Of a DNA stretch of 36,992 bases, positions 17,406 to 25,893 are shown piece after piece. The translations under genes were made by a program, and so were the position numbers. Each line of letters begins with the position of its first letter. Positions within the stretch are counted from its first letter, which is position 1. Origin of the DNA: Parafilimonas sp. (GTDB lineage: Bacteria; Bacteroidota; Bacteroidia; Chitinophagales; Chitinophagaceae); the NCBI GenBank assembly GCA_017856455.1, contig JAFMEZ010000019.1:1-36992 (forward strand), read 5' to 3'. Under the pieces are notes generated by a model. That model made no database searches. It was not told the origin of the DNA and worked only from the letters and a program-made list of their open reading frames with translations.

Positions 17406-17436
17406 CAAAATTATGACAATTGTTTTCTTTGCCAAA
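17406..17436 (-). promoter_or_regulatory. Consensus promoter of tRNA-His
   Basis: On the minus strand TTTG (17436-17433), exactly 19 nt, then TAATTTTG (17413-17406): a perfect match to the Bacteroidota housekeeping promoter. The start would be near 17400, about 10 nt before the mature tRNA 5' end. Confidence 0.75.
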
Positions 17437-17463
17437 ATCCATTTTTAATGATAGACAAAAAAT

Positions 17464-17471
17464 TACCTTTG
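17464..17471 (+). promoter_or_regulatory. Putative -7 element for the DUF445 gene
   Basis: TACCTTTG is an exact TAnnTTTG match ending 16 nt before ATG 17488. TTTT (17442-17445) lies 18 nt upstream as a poor -33. Confidence 0.4.
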
Positions 17472-17487
17472 TAGAAATAACCCAAAA

Positions 17488-18093
17488 ATGAATTACGGGC
17501 TAATCTTGATCCCAATTATTTCTGCTTACATAGGATGGTTCACCAACTGGATTGCCATAAAAATGCTCTTTCATCCGAGAGAACCCAAAAAAATACTTGG
17601 CATTACTTTTCATGGGATATTTCCAAAACGACAGCGACAATTTGCTGAAAAATTAGGTATTCTGGTAAGTACAGAATTACTCTCATTCAAAGAAATTGAA
17701 CAAAAAATTACATCTACTGATAACGTAAATAAGCTCATGCCTTTTGTTGAAACAAAAGTGGATGAGTTTTTGCGCGTAAAGCTCAGTGATGCATTCCCAG
17801 TTATTTCAATGTTTATTGGTGAAAATACTATTCAGCAGTTAAAAGGAATTTTCATGCAAGAGCTCCAACTTATCTTTCCTCAAGTGATTAATAAACATGT
17901 CAAACACCTGGAATCAGAATTGGATTTAGAAAAAATAGTGATAGAAAAAGTTTCAGGATTTTCAAGCGATAAGCTTGAGCAAATCCTCAATCAAATCATG
18001 TCTAAAGAATTCAGATTTGTTGAAATCTTAGGCGCTGTTCTTGGATTTATCATTGGACTCCTCCAAATACTCATCACAACAATCTCTGCTTAA
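17488..18093 (+). CDS. DUF445 family membrane protein
   Basis: A 201-aa protein beginning MNYGLILIPIISAYIGWFTN and continuing WIAIKMLFHPREPKKILGITFHGIFPKRQ. This is the hallmark start of DUF445/YheB-like proteins. One membrane segment lies at each end (residues 3-20 and about 178-198), with a mostly helical, amphipathic middle (FAEKLGILVSTELLSFKEIEQKI and similar). Topology suggests a soluble middle domain tethered at both ends to the inner membrane. No activity is known to me. It is divergent from tRNA-His and lies 92 bp upstream of a TonB receptor, with no terminator seen in between. Confidence 0.85.
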   Translation: MNYGLILIPIISAYIGWFTNWIAIKMLFHPREPKKILGITFHGIFPKRQRQFAEKLGILVSTELLSFKEIEQKITSTDNVNKLMPFVETKVDEFLRVKLSDAFPVISMFIGENTIQQLKGIFMQELQLIFPQVINKHVKHLESELDLEKIVIEKVSGFSSDKLEQILNQIMSKEFRFVEILGAVLGFIIGLLQILITTISA

Positions 18094-18185
18094 TAGTGTT
18101 ATTGTGTTTGTTTTAACAATTATCCTCTCTTTTTTAGAAGGGATTTCATTGTTACGACATCTAAAAATTGACACAATCGACACGC

Positions 18186-20777
18186 ATGGATAAGATATTA
18201 GCCTTTTTATTGATATTTTCTACAAGTTACATTTATGCTCAACCCCCAACAGGTGCAAGACCAGGAGGAGCTGGTGGATTTTCAACAAATGGTAGATTTT
18301 ATGGACGAATTGTTGATGCAAAAACCAACAAAGGAGTAGATGCATCATCTGTTCAGCTGATTCAAATCAAGACAAACCCGCAGACAAAGGAAAAAACGGA
18401 ATCAATACTATCTGGACAACTCACCAAATCGAATGGTGATTTTAGCCTGGAAAATCTTCCTACCAACGGTGAATTCAAATTAAAAATAACTGCCATTGGA
18501 TATGTAACGCTGGAAAAAAATGTAAAATTTCAACCTCCTTATTTTGATGTTGACTTAGGTAACATCAAACTTGAACAAGACGCAAAACAATTGGAAGAAA
18601 TCAAAATTGTTGCGTCAAAACCTTTCATGCAAATGGGTGTTGACCGCAAAATTTTTAACGTAGAAAAGAATTTGGTATCAACAGGACAAACTGCAACTGA
18701 GTTGATGAAAAACATTCCAGGTGTTGATGTAGATATTGACGGTAATGTTTCATTAAGAAATGCATCTCCTACCATCTTTGTTGATGGAAGACCAACTAAT
18801 CTTTCATTGGATCAAATCCCATCTGATGCAATACAATCTGTTGAATTGATCACCAATCCTTCAGCAAAATATGATGCATCTGGTGGAACATCAGGCATCA
18901 TTAATATCGTATTAAAGAAAAACAGAAAAGCTGGATATAACGGTAATCTTAGAGCTGGAATTGATACACGTGCAATGCCAAATATAGGCGGTGACTTGAA
19001 TGTTAAACAGGATAAAATCAATGTCTTTGTAAGCTCGATGTTCAATAAAAGAAAATCAATTGGTACAGGACAATCGATTCGTGATGAATTCTTTTCTACC
19101 CCTACTATTCGATACACACAAAATAACAATCCTTTAAACAATGGTTTTTTCAATTTTAACCGTGCTGGTTTGGATTATTTTATCGACAACAGAAATACAA
19201 TTACCATCGCAGGAAATTTTGTACAAGGGAAATTCAACAATACCGACCTATTATCAATTCAAACTGATACATTATACACGACTGGTATTAAATCTATTTT
19301 CTCTGAGAGAAATACAGATTTTAAATCCAATTTTAAAAACTATGGTAGCTCTATTGGGTTCAAACACCTTTTCGCAAAACCTGGAAAAGAATTGACTGCA
19401 GACTTCAACTTGAATAAGAGCAACAACAGCAATAATGGTGGGTTTAATACCCAATATTTTGATGTGAATAGAATTGCAAAAGGTAGTCCAATCAACCAGG
19501 CTCAAGAAGGAAAAGGATCAAATACTTTCTATACTGCACAAGTTGATTATTCAAATCCACTCAGTGCACAATCTAAAATTGAACTTGGCGCGAGAGTTGC
19601 ATTAAGAGATTTTCAGAGCGAGAACCTCAATTACATCAATGGTTTTCCAATTTATGCACTTAATGCAAACTATAAATTCAATGATCGAGTATTAGCTGCT
19701 TATTCAACTTACTCTAACGTAATTGGCAAAAAAACAAACTACCAACTTGGATTAAGAGCAGAGAGTTCTAAATACAATGGTAGATTATTAACCAATGGAA
19801 ACGGATTTTCTAACAGCTACCCTCTTAGCCTTTTCCCAAGCGTGAATTTAACACACCAGATCTCTCAATCTCAAGATCTTCAGTTCAGCTACGCGAGAAA
19901 GATAAACCGTCCTAACTTCTTTCAAATTTTACCATTCATAGATTATACCGACTCGCTGAACATCAATAGGGGTAATCCTGATTTGATTCCAGAATTTACC
20001 AATTCCCTTGAATTGAATTATCAAATTTCCATGAAAGGAAACAATAGTTTGTTCTTCTCAGGATATTTCAAGCAAACCGATAATCTTATTACAAGATACC
20101 AGGTTAAAGAAGCAAGCACTGTTTCCAGTAAAGATGTATTGATCAATACTTATATCAACGCCAATAGCAGTAGAGCATATGGATTAGAGCTTACTTCAAG
20201 AAATCCTTTGACGAAATGGTTGGAAACCACAACAAATTTGAATGTATTCAATTCTAGTATCAATAGTACAAACTTGCAAGTTGATTTGAACAATTCACTT
20301 TGGAGTTTCTTTGGAAAAATAAATATGAATATCAAGTTGCCTTCCAATTTCACGCTTCAATTAACAGGCGACTACCGCAGTAAATCTATTCTACCTCAGA
20401 ACAGTGGTGGTGGCGGAGGAAGAAGAGGAGGTGGCCCAATGGGTGGTGGTGGTCCATGGGGAGGATTTGCACAAACAACAGCTCAAGGTTATGTAATGCC
20501 AAACTATGGATTTGAATTTGCATTGAGAAAGGATTTCTTAAAAGAAAAGAGAGGGTCACTTACCTTCAGCATGAATGACATGTTCAAAACAAAAGTTTAT
20601 GGCGCATACTCTTCATCACAATACTTCACTCAAACAAATACAAGAAGAAGAGATTGGCAAGTATTAAGAGTAAACTTTAGCTATCGATTTGGTAAAGTAG
20701 ATGCAAGTTTATTTAAGCGTAAAAACACCAATTCTGGAGCAGACGGAATGCAAGAAGGAATGAATTTGCAACAATAA
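18186..20777 (+). CDS. TonB-dependent receptor / outer-membrane beta-barrel protein with Gly-rich loop
   Basis: The chosen ATG at 18186 gives signal peptide MDKILAFLLIFSTSYIYAQ; a TTG six codons upstream adds only polar residues. A short Gly/Pro-rich linker (PPTGARPGGAGGFSTNG) precedes a carboxypeptidase-regulatory-like domain (about 35-110). The plug-like domain follows (ATELMKNIPGVDVDIDGNVSL, TIFVDGRPTNL, AIQSVELITNPSAKYDASGG), then a long barrel resembling the outer-membrane beta-barrel family 3 type. A loop near residues 739-760 is highly glycine-rich (GGGGGRRGGGPMGGGGPWGG). The protein ends with a variable, Gln-rich tail rather than a canonical C-terminal aromatic strand. Of 863 aa. The ligand is unknown. 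A clear terminator follows within 7 bp. Confidence 0.9.
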   Translation: MDKILAFLLIFSTSYIYAQPPTGARPGGAGGFSTNGRFYGRIVDAKTNKGVDASSVQLIQIKTNPQTKEKTESILSGQLTKSNGDFSLENLPTNGEFKLKITAIGYVTLEKNVKFQPPYFDVDLGNIKLEQDAKQLEEIKIVASKPFMQMGVDRKIFNVEKNLVSTGQTATELMKNIPGVDVDIDGNVSLRNASPTIFVDGRPTNLSLDQIPSDAIQSVELITNPSAKYDASGGTSGIINIVLKKNRKAGYNGNLRAGIDTRAMPNIGGDLNVKQDKINVFVSSMFNKRKSIGTGQSIRDEFFSTPTIRYTQNNNPLNNGFFNFNRAGLDYFIDNRNTITIAGNFVQGKFNNTDLLSIQTDTLYTTGIKSIFSERNTDFKSNFKNYGSSIGFKHLFAKPGKELTADFNLNKSNNSNNGGFNTQYFDVNRIAKGSPINQAQEGKGSNTFYTAQVDYSNPLSAQSKIELGARVALRDFQSENLNYINGFPIYALNANYKFNDRVLAAYSTYSNVIGKKTNYQLGLRAESSKYNGRLLTNGNGFSNSYPLSLFPSVNLTHQISQSQDLQFSYARKINRPNFFQILPFIDYTDSLNINRGNPDLIPEFTNSLELNYQISMKGNNSLFFSGYFKQTDNLITRYQVKEASTVSSKDVLINTYINANSSRAYGLELTSRNPLTKWLETTTNLNVFNSSINSTNLQVDLNNSLWSFFGKINMNIKLPSNFTLQLTGDYRSKSILPQNSGGGGGRRGGGPMGGGGPWGGFAQTTAQGYVMPNYGFEFALRKDFLKEKRGSLTFSMNDMFKTKVYGAYSSSQYFTQTNTRRRDWQVLRVNFSYRFGKVDASLFKRKNTNSGADGMQEGMNLQQ

Positions 20778-20783
20778 AATGAA

Positions 20784-20807
20784 AGCCGCTGAAAAGCGGC
20801 TTTTTTT
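20784..20807 (+). terminator. Rho-independent terminator after the TonB receptor, possibly bidirectional
   Basis: AGCCGCT, loop GAAA, AGCGGCT, then a run of Ts on the plus strand (20801-20807). On the minus strand the stem is followed by TTTCATTTT, so it may also end the pcm transcript. The pcm stop codon (20806-20808) overlaps the T-run. Confidence 0.9.
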
Positions 20808-21462
20808 ATTCTCTTTTACCAACAAGCATTGGCACAAAAGAGAATTGATCAAATTTTTCTTCTATCAAACTTCCATCAGCAGTTTTGGTAATTCTATGCA
20901 TACGTTGCATATTATCTTCATCCAATGGAAGCACCATCATGCCACCAGGCTTCAATTGAGCGATGAGTTTTTCAGGTATATAAGGTGCAGCAGCTGTAAT
21001 TAATACTTTATCAAATGGTGCATAAGTTGGCAATCCTTCAAAACCATCTCCGTAAAACATTTGAAGTGTGGGATATTTTTTCAAATAAGCAAACTCCTTG
21101 TTTGCCTCATATAATTGTTTTTGCCTTTCAATAGTATAGACCTTTGCTTTTAGCTCTGCAAGAACAGAAGCCTGATATGCACTTCCTGTACCCACTTCAA
21201 GTATTTTTTCAAATGGCTTTACTTGTAAAAGTTGGGTTTGATATGCAACAGTATAAGGCTGAGAAATGGTTTGATCTTGTCCTATAGGGAAAGCCCGGTC
21301 TTCATATGCTTGCTTTTCAAATGCGGAGTCAAGAAAAAAATGACGAGGAACATTTAAAATAGCATTTAATACTGCCTGATCAGTAATGCCTTTCTCTTTG
21401 ATTTGATCAACTAGTTTTTTTCTTAATCCCTTGTGTAAATAACTATCCTCAGTTGTTCTCAT
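20806..21462 (-). CDS. pcm: Protein-L-isoaspartate O-methyltransferase
   Basis: PCM methylates isoaspartyl residues in damaged proteins with SAM and so starts their repair. Family signatures are VPRHFFLD (38-45), FPIGQDQTISQPYTVAYQT (58-76), the SAM-binding LEVGTGSAYQASVLA (88-102) and later LITAAAPYIPEKLIAQLKPGG. At 218 aa the length is typical and the protein is cytosolic. It starts 11 bp after the phosphohexomutase stop and is the last gene of the minus-strand group. Its stop overlaps the terminator of the convergent TonB receptor. Confidence 0.96.
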   Translation of the reverse strand: MRTTEDSYLHKGLRKKLVDQIKEKGITDQAVLNAILNVPRHFFLDSAFEKQAYEDRAFPIGQDQTISQPYTVAYQTQLLQVKPFEKILEVGTGSAYQASVLAELKAKVYTIERQKQLYEANKEFAYLKKYPTLQMFYGDGFEGLPTYAPFDKVLITAAAPYIPEKLIAQLKPGGMMVLPLDEDNMQRMHRITKTADGSLIEEKFDQFSFVPMLVGKRE

Positions 21463-21473
21463 TCAGCAATACT

Positions 21474-23204
21474 TTATCCTTTCAATCCCAAATCAACAAT
21501 AATTGCTTCTATTTTGTCTCCTGCTTCTTTCCAAGCATGATCAAAATTGGCAGCATGATCTAATTTCCCTTGAACGCTGAAATAGAATTTAATTTTAGGC
21601 TCTGTACCAGAAGGTCTGGCGCTGATTTTGCTTCCATCTTCAAGAACAAACTGCAAAACGTTACTCTTAGGAAGATCGATCGTACAAACTTGTCCATTGT
21701 TTAAATCTTTTGCTTCTCGTTTTTCATAATCATACATGCCTACAACCTTTACTCCACCCAATGAAGAAGGAGGTGCTGTTCTGTATTTTTCCATCATCTC
21801 AGCAATTTGCGCTTGTCCATCTCTACCCTTCTTAGTTATAGAAATAAGATGCTCCCTGAACAAGCCATATTGAACATATAAGTCAATCAATTTTGAAAAA
21901 AGTGTTTTGCCTGCATCTTTCTCATATGCAGCCATTTCACAAAGGATAGCAACAGCACTTACTGCATCTTTATCTCGCAGCTGATCCCCTATCATGAGTC
22001 CGTACGACTCCTCACCCCCAATAACATAATTTTCGTTGGCTTCTTTTGACTTGATCAATTCTGCAATCCATTTGAAACCTGTTAAAACACTATAACAATT
22101 GATGTTATTTTTTGAAGCAATAATATCAATCATATCGGTAGTGACGATTGTCTTAACTACCATGTCATTATCCTTTGCTATTCCTTTTTTCTTCCGCGCT
22201 TCAATAAGGTAATTAAAAGCAAGAACAGCAGTTTGGTTTCCGTTCATCAGCACCCAATTGCCGTGATGATCTTTCACTCCAATTCCTACACGGTCAGCAT
22301 CTGGATCAGTACCCAATAAAATATCAGCATCAATTTCATTCGCTTTTTTAAGACCTAAGCTCATTGCTTCACTCTCTTCCGGATTGGGATAAACTACTGT
22401 TGGAAAATTACCATTGGGCTCAATTTGCTCTTCTACCAATACTATATTTTCAAAGCCGTAAGCCTCAAGCACTTTTGGAACCATGGTGATTCCAGTACCA
22501 TGAATAGGAGTATAGACAATTTTAAGGTCTTTCTGTTTTCTTATCACATCAGGATAAACACTGAGACCTTTTACCATTTGAACATATGCCTTATCCATTT
22601 CATTACCAATCATGTGAATATTAGTTTCACCACCTTTCCATTTCACATCATCAACGCTGGCAATTTTTTCAACTTCAATGATTACATTTTTATCATGAGG
22701 AGGAACCAATTGACCTCCATCATTGAAGTACGCTTTGTAACCATTGTATTCTTTAGGATTGTGGGATGCTGTGCAAACCACGCCACCGTGACAGTTTTTA
22801 TGTCGGATTGTAAATGAAAGCTCAGGAGTTGGACGCAATGCTTCAAATAAAAATACTTGAATACCATTGGCTGCCATAACATTGGCAGTGATTTCTGCAA
22901 AAAGGCGACTATTATTTCTGCTGTCATGCGCAACTGCTACCCTCAGTTGTTCGTTTGGAAACATTTTTATAAGGTAGTTGGCAAATCCCTGGGTAGCCAT
23001 TCCAACAGTATATTGATTTATACGGTTTGTACCCACACCCATAATACCTCGGAGTCCGCCAGTGCCAAACTCTAAATTTTTATAAAAGGCATCCGACAAT
23101 TCATTTGGATTTTCATTCTGCAAACGACGAATCTCAGATTTAGTTGTTTCATCATAATTCCCACTCAACCACAAATCAACTTTTTGCACTATTGCTTGTT
23201 CCAT
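21474..23204 (-). CDS. Phospho-sugar mutase (phosphoglucomutase/phosphomannomutase family)
   Basis: An alpha-D-phosphohexomutase that moves phosphate between C1 and C6 of a hexose. The four family loops are visible: phosphoserine loop TASHNPKEYNGYKAY (Ser147), metal loop GTDPDADRVG (Asp300, Asp302, Asp304), sugar loop GGEESYG, and phosphate loop RPSGTEPKIKFYF near the C-terminus. At 576 aa it belongs to the longer PGM/PMM2L-like group (FGTGGLRGIMGVGTNRINQYTV at 46-67), which usually works on glucose or mannose phosphates. The preferred sugar cannot be read from sequence. It lies 41 bp after the phosphoribosyltransferase gene and 11 bp before pcm. Confidence 0.95.
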   Translation of the reverse strand: MEQAIVQKVDLWLSGNYDETTKSEIRRLQNENPNELSDAFYKNLEFGTGGLRGIMGVGTNRINQYTVGMATQGFANYLIKMFPNEQLRVAVAHDSRNNSRLFAEITANVMAANGIQVFLFEALRPTPELSFTIRHKNCHGGVVCTASHNPKEYNGYKAYFNDGGQLVPPHDKNVIIEVEKIASVDDVKWKGGETNIHMIGNEMDKAYVQMVKGLSVYPDVIRKQKDLKIVYTPIHGTGITMVPKVLEAYGFENIVLVEEQIEPNGNFPTVVYPNPEESEAMSLGLKKANEIDADILLGTDPDADRVGIGVKDHHGNWVLMNGNQTAVLAFNYLIEARKKKGIAKDNDMVVKTIVTTDMIDIIASKNNINCYSVLTGFKWIAELIKSKEANENYVIGGEESYGLMIGDQLRDKDAVSAVAILCEMAAYEKDAGKTLFSKLIDLYVQYGLFREHLISITKKGRDGQAQIAEMMEKYRTAPPSSLGGVKVVGMYDYEKREAKDLNNGQVCTIDLPKSNVLQFVLEDGSKISARPSGTEPKIKFYFSVQGKLDHAANFDHAWKEAGDKIEAIIVDLGLKG

Positions 23205-23245
23205 AACCTGATTTTTACAAAAATAAATAATTGATGCTGATCTGT

Positions 23246-23740
23246 CTATTCTAAATAGGCACCTTTCAAAATACCGTCTTTAAATTCAACGGATATATGA
23301 TCTTCAAGGGTTGTGGCAAGGGATACACCCACATAATCAACATGAACAGGATATGTTTTGTAACTACGTTCCACCAATGTAACTGTTTGAATATTCTTGG
23401 GTGATTGAGCAAGTATGGGATGAATGGCATGCAATAACGCTTTACCGCTATTGACAACATCGTCAACAATCAGAACAATTTTATGCTTAAAATCTACGCT
23501 TTTGTCAATTTTACAATCAATGGGATTTGACTTATCAAGGTCAATTGACGATAATTCTAATGTAAATGAGGATATTTCTTCCAATATCTTCTTGAGCTCC
23601 TTGGCGATCAAAAATCCGTTTTCTTTTATCCCTGCAATGTGAATCGCATCTAGGTCAGCATTTCGTTCCAGAATTTGAAATGCAATTCTCCTCATTTTCA
23701 TATGTGCCTTCTCAGCACTGAGTATATATTTCTTGTTCAT
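23246..23740 (-). CDS. PyrR-like phosphoribosyltransferase-domain protein
   Basis: A 164-aa type I phosphoribosyltransferase fold. The PRPP-binding loop is VLIVDDVVNSGKALLHA (residues 89-105), preceded by AIHIAGIKENGFLIAKEL (33-50), the PyrR/Hpt-like loop. The closest match is the small PyrR-like group of Bacteroidota, but the pyr operon is not here and there is no attenuator in view. It could equally be a salvage enzyme or a regulator. It heads the minus-strand group with the mutase and pcm, and is divergent (54 bp) from the redox module. A TTACATCATGTAA palindrome lies in that gap. Confidence 0.85.
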   Translation of the reverse strand: MNKKYILSAEKAHMKMRRIAFQILERNADLDAIHIAGIKENGFLIAKELKKILEEISSFTLELSSIDLDKSNPIDCKIDKSVDFKHKIVLIVDDVVNSGKALLHAIHPILAQSPKNIQTVTLVERSYKTYPVHVDYVGVSLATTLEDHISVEFKDGILKGAYLE

Positions 23741-23758
23741 TTTAAACTATAATTAATG

Positions 23759-23771
23759 TTACATCATGTAA
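23759..23771. promoter_or_regulatory. 13-bp palindrome in a 54-bp divergent promoter region
   Basis: TTACAT-C-ATGTAA has perfect 6-bp arms around one base. It lies between the divergent PRTase and ferredoxin-like genes and overlaps TAATTTAG (23769-23776), a near-consensus -7 box for the plus-strand gene. A shared operator is possible but short AT-rich palindromes arise by chance. Confidence 0.35.
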
Positions 23772-23794
23772 TTTAGCACAACTAAGTTTTTTGC

Positions 23795-25117
23795 ATGGAA
23801 ATTTTCCAACAAATTCTTTTTGGACTCCTACTCTTCACTGCAGTCTACTTTTTTGCAAAAAGAATTGGACTGATTAAACGACTCATTTTATTGGGGCAAC
23901 CTGAAACGATCAATGATCATCCTTCAAAAAGATGGATGAATGTGATTTTATTGGCATTTGGACAAAAGAAAATGTTCAAAAATCCAACAGTTGCAATTCT
24001 TCATTTAATGGTATATGCAGGTTTCATCATTATCAATATTGAGATGCTTGAAATCGTCATTGATGGTCTATTCGGAACACATCGGTTTTTACTTACACTC
24101 CTCCCTTCATTTTACGGAATATTGATCAATCTATTCGAATCACTTGCGGTATTAGTAATATTTGCGTGCATTGTTTTTCTGTTGAGAAGAAATTTTATCA
24201 ATATAAAGCGACTAAGATCAAAAGAACTAAATGGATGGCCTTCTAAAGATGCAAATATCATTTTGATTATTGAAATCATCTTGATGTCACTTTTTCTTAA
24301 GATGAATGCAGCCGATTCATTGCTTCAGTTGAGAGGTGTTTCACCATATACCGAACATACAACTGGTATATTTTATTTTTCGTCATTGTTACATCCAATT
24401 TTAAACAGTTATTCTGATCAAACCTTGGTATTGGTTGAAAGGATTTGCTGGTGGCTGCATATTGTTGGTGTATTGGCATTTTTAAATTATCTGTCATGGT
24501 CAAAACATCTTCACATTATCCTCGCTTTTCCTAATGCATACTTTTCAAAACTTGAACCGATTGGGAAATTAAAAAACATGCCATCAGTTCAAAATGAAGT
24601 TTTATTTGCTTTTCAGCCTGAATTGGCACAGCAAACAACCAACCAACAACCTCCATCATTTGGAGCGAAAGACATAACAGATTTATCTTGGAAAAACATC
24701 ATGGATGCATTTAGCTGCACTGAATGTGGAAGATGCACTGCTGCTTGTCCGGCTAACCAAACCGGCAAACTGCTTTCCCCAAGAAAAATAATGATGGCGA
24801 CACGTGACCGTGCAGAAGAAATTGGAAGAAAAATTGAAAAGGATTCTGAGTGGAAATCTGAAGACAGATCATTGCTTTTTGACTACATCTCAGAGGAAGA
24901 ACTTCGTGCCTGTACAACATGTAATGCATGCGTAGAGGCTTGCCCTGTTAGCATCAACCCACTGGATATCATTGTACAAATGAGAAGATACCTCATTATG
25001 GAAAAAAGTTCATCGCCACAAGAGTGGACTTCTATGTTTGGAAATATTGAAAATAATTTTGCACCTTGGAAATTTTCACCCGATCAGAGAACTGATTGGA
25101 CAAAAGAATCTTTATGA
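23795..25117 (+). CDS. Membrane-anchored iron-sulfur oxidoreductase subunit (NarI/HdrE-like plus 2x4Fe-4S)
   Basis: A 440-aa fusion. The N-terminal part has about five membrane segments (3-20, 65-85, 105-130, 153-170, 215-245). Its His residues His70, His222, His238 and His240, including WWLHIVGVLAFLNYLSWSKHLH split at 219-240, resemble heme-b ligands of NarI/HdrE-type subunits. The C-terminal part has two 4Fe-4S motifs, CTECGRCTAACP (Cys308/311/314/318) and CTTCNACVEACP (Cys373/376/379/383). This suggests electron transfer between membrane quinol and the partner CCG protein. Its stop overlaps the next start as ATGA, so the two are translationally coupled. Substrate and electron partners are unknown. 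Confidence 0.9.
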   Translation: MEIFQQILFGLLLFTAVYFFAKRIGLIKRLILLGQPETINDHPSKRWMNVILLAFGQKKMFKNPTVAILHLMVYAGFIIINIEMLEIVIDGLFGTHRFLLTLLPSFYGILINLFESLAVLVIFACIVFLLRRNFINIKRLRSKELNGWPSKDANIILIIEIILMSLFLKMNAADSLLQLRGVSPYTEHTTGIFYFSSLLHPILNSYSDQTLVLVERICWWLHIVGVLAFLNYLSWSKHLHIILAFPNAYFSKLEPIGKLKNMPSVQNEVLFAFQPELAQQTTNQQPPSFGAKDITDLSWKNIMDAFSCTECGRCTAACPANQTGKLLSPRKIMMATRDRAEEIGRKIEKDSEWKSEDRSLLFDYISEEELRACTTCNACVEACPVSINPLDIIVQMRRYLIMEKSSSPQEWTSMFGNIENNFAPWKFSPDQRTDWTKESL

Positions 25118-25893
25118 AAGTACCTATCTGGTCTGAAGAAATCAGTAAAGGAAATCAGCCTGAAATTTTATTTTGGGTGGGATGTGCTGGCAGCTTTGAT
25201 GTAAGAGCACAATCCATCACCAAAGCATTTATTACAATTCTAGAAAAAGTTGGTTACTCATATGCAATTCTTGGAACTGAGGAAATGTGTACCGGTGATC
25301 CAGCAAGAAGAGCCGGAAATGAATTTCAGTTTCAAATGATGGCATACCAAAACATCCAGTTACTAAATAACTATAACATCAAAAAAATCGTAACTGCTTG
25401 TCCTCACTGCTTCAACACACTTAAAAATGAGTACCCAGAGCTGGGAGGAAATTATGAAGTCATTCATCACAGCACTTTATTACAACAATTGATTAATGAA
25501 GGAAAGATCGTTCTATCTGAAAACGGAAGCTTTAAAGGGAAAAAAATCACCTTTCATGATTCCTGTTATCTCGGCAGAAGCAATCAAATTTATGATGCCC
25601 CAAGATCAGTTATTGAAGCGCTCGATGCATCTTTGGTCGAGATGAAAAGATGCAAAAGCAATGGTTTATGTTGCGGAGCTGGTGGTGCACAAATGTTCAA
25701 AGAAGAGGAAAAGGGTTCTATCAGAGTAAACTTGGAAAGAACTACTGAAGCAATTGAAACTGGCGCATCAATTGTAGCATCTGCTTGTCCATTTTGCAAT
25801 ACCATGTTAACAGATGGCATCAAATTAAATGAGAAGCAAGAGGAAATAAAAGTCTTAGATATCGCAGAATTAATTGCACAATCCATCAAATAA
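25114..25893 (+). CDS. CCG-domain (HdrD/HdrB-like) iron-sulfur oxidoreductase subunit
   Basis: Start at ATG 25114, which overlaps the upstream TGA as ATGA; a longer frame from 25096 would begin inside the previous gene. The 259-aa protein has two CCG-type cysteine sets. The second is complete: Cys151, Cys186-Cys187 and Cys225/Cys228 (in SACPFC). The first has Cys24, Cys59 and Cys96/Cys99 (CPHC), with CT instead of CC at 59-60. In HdrB/HdrD such motifs hold non-cubane 4Fe-4S clusters that act on disulfides; in other members (GlpC, LutA/LldE) the partner is a dehydrogenase. With the upstream membrane ferredoxin it probably forms a membrane-bound complex. Confidence 0.9.
   Translation: MKVPIWSEEISKGNQPEILFWVGCAGSFDVRAQSITKAFITILEKVGYSYAILGTEEMCTGDPARRAGNEFQFQMMAYQNIQLLNNYNIKKIVTACPHCFNTLKNEYPELGGNYEVIHHSTLLQQLINEGKIVLSENGSFKGKKITFHDSCYLGRSNQIYDAPRSVIEALDASLVEMKRCKSNGLCCGAGGAQMFKEEEKGSIRVNLERTTEAIETGASIVASACPFCNTMLTDGIKLNEKQEEIKVLDIAELIAQSIK

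Noticed and set aside
18168-18185. TTG start for the second TonB receptor
   Set aside because: It adds six polar residues before a good signal peptide beginning at ATG 18186.
22425-22817. 130-aa plus-strand frame
   Set aside because: Antisense to the conserved core of the phosphohexomutase; low-complexity translation with no signature.
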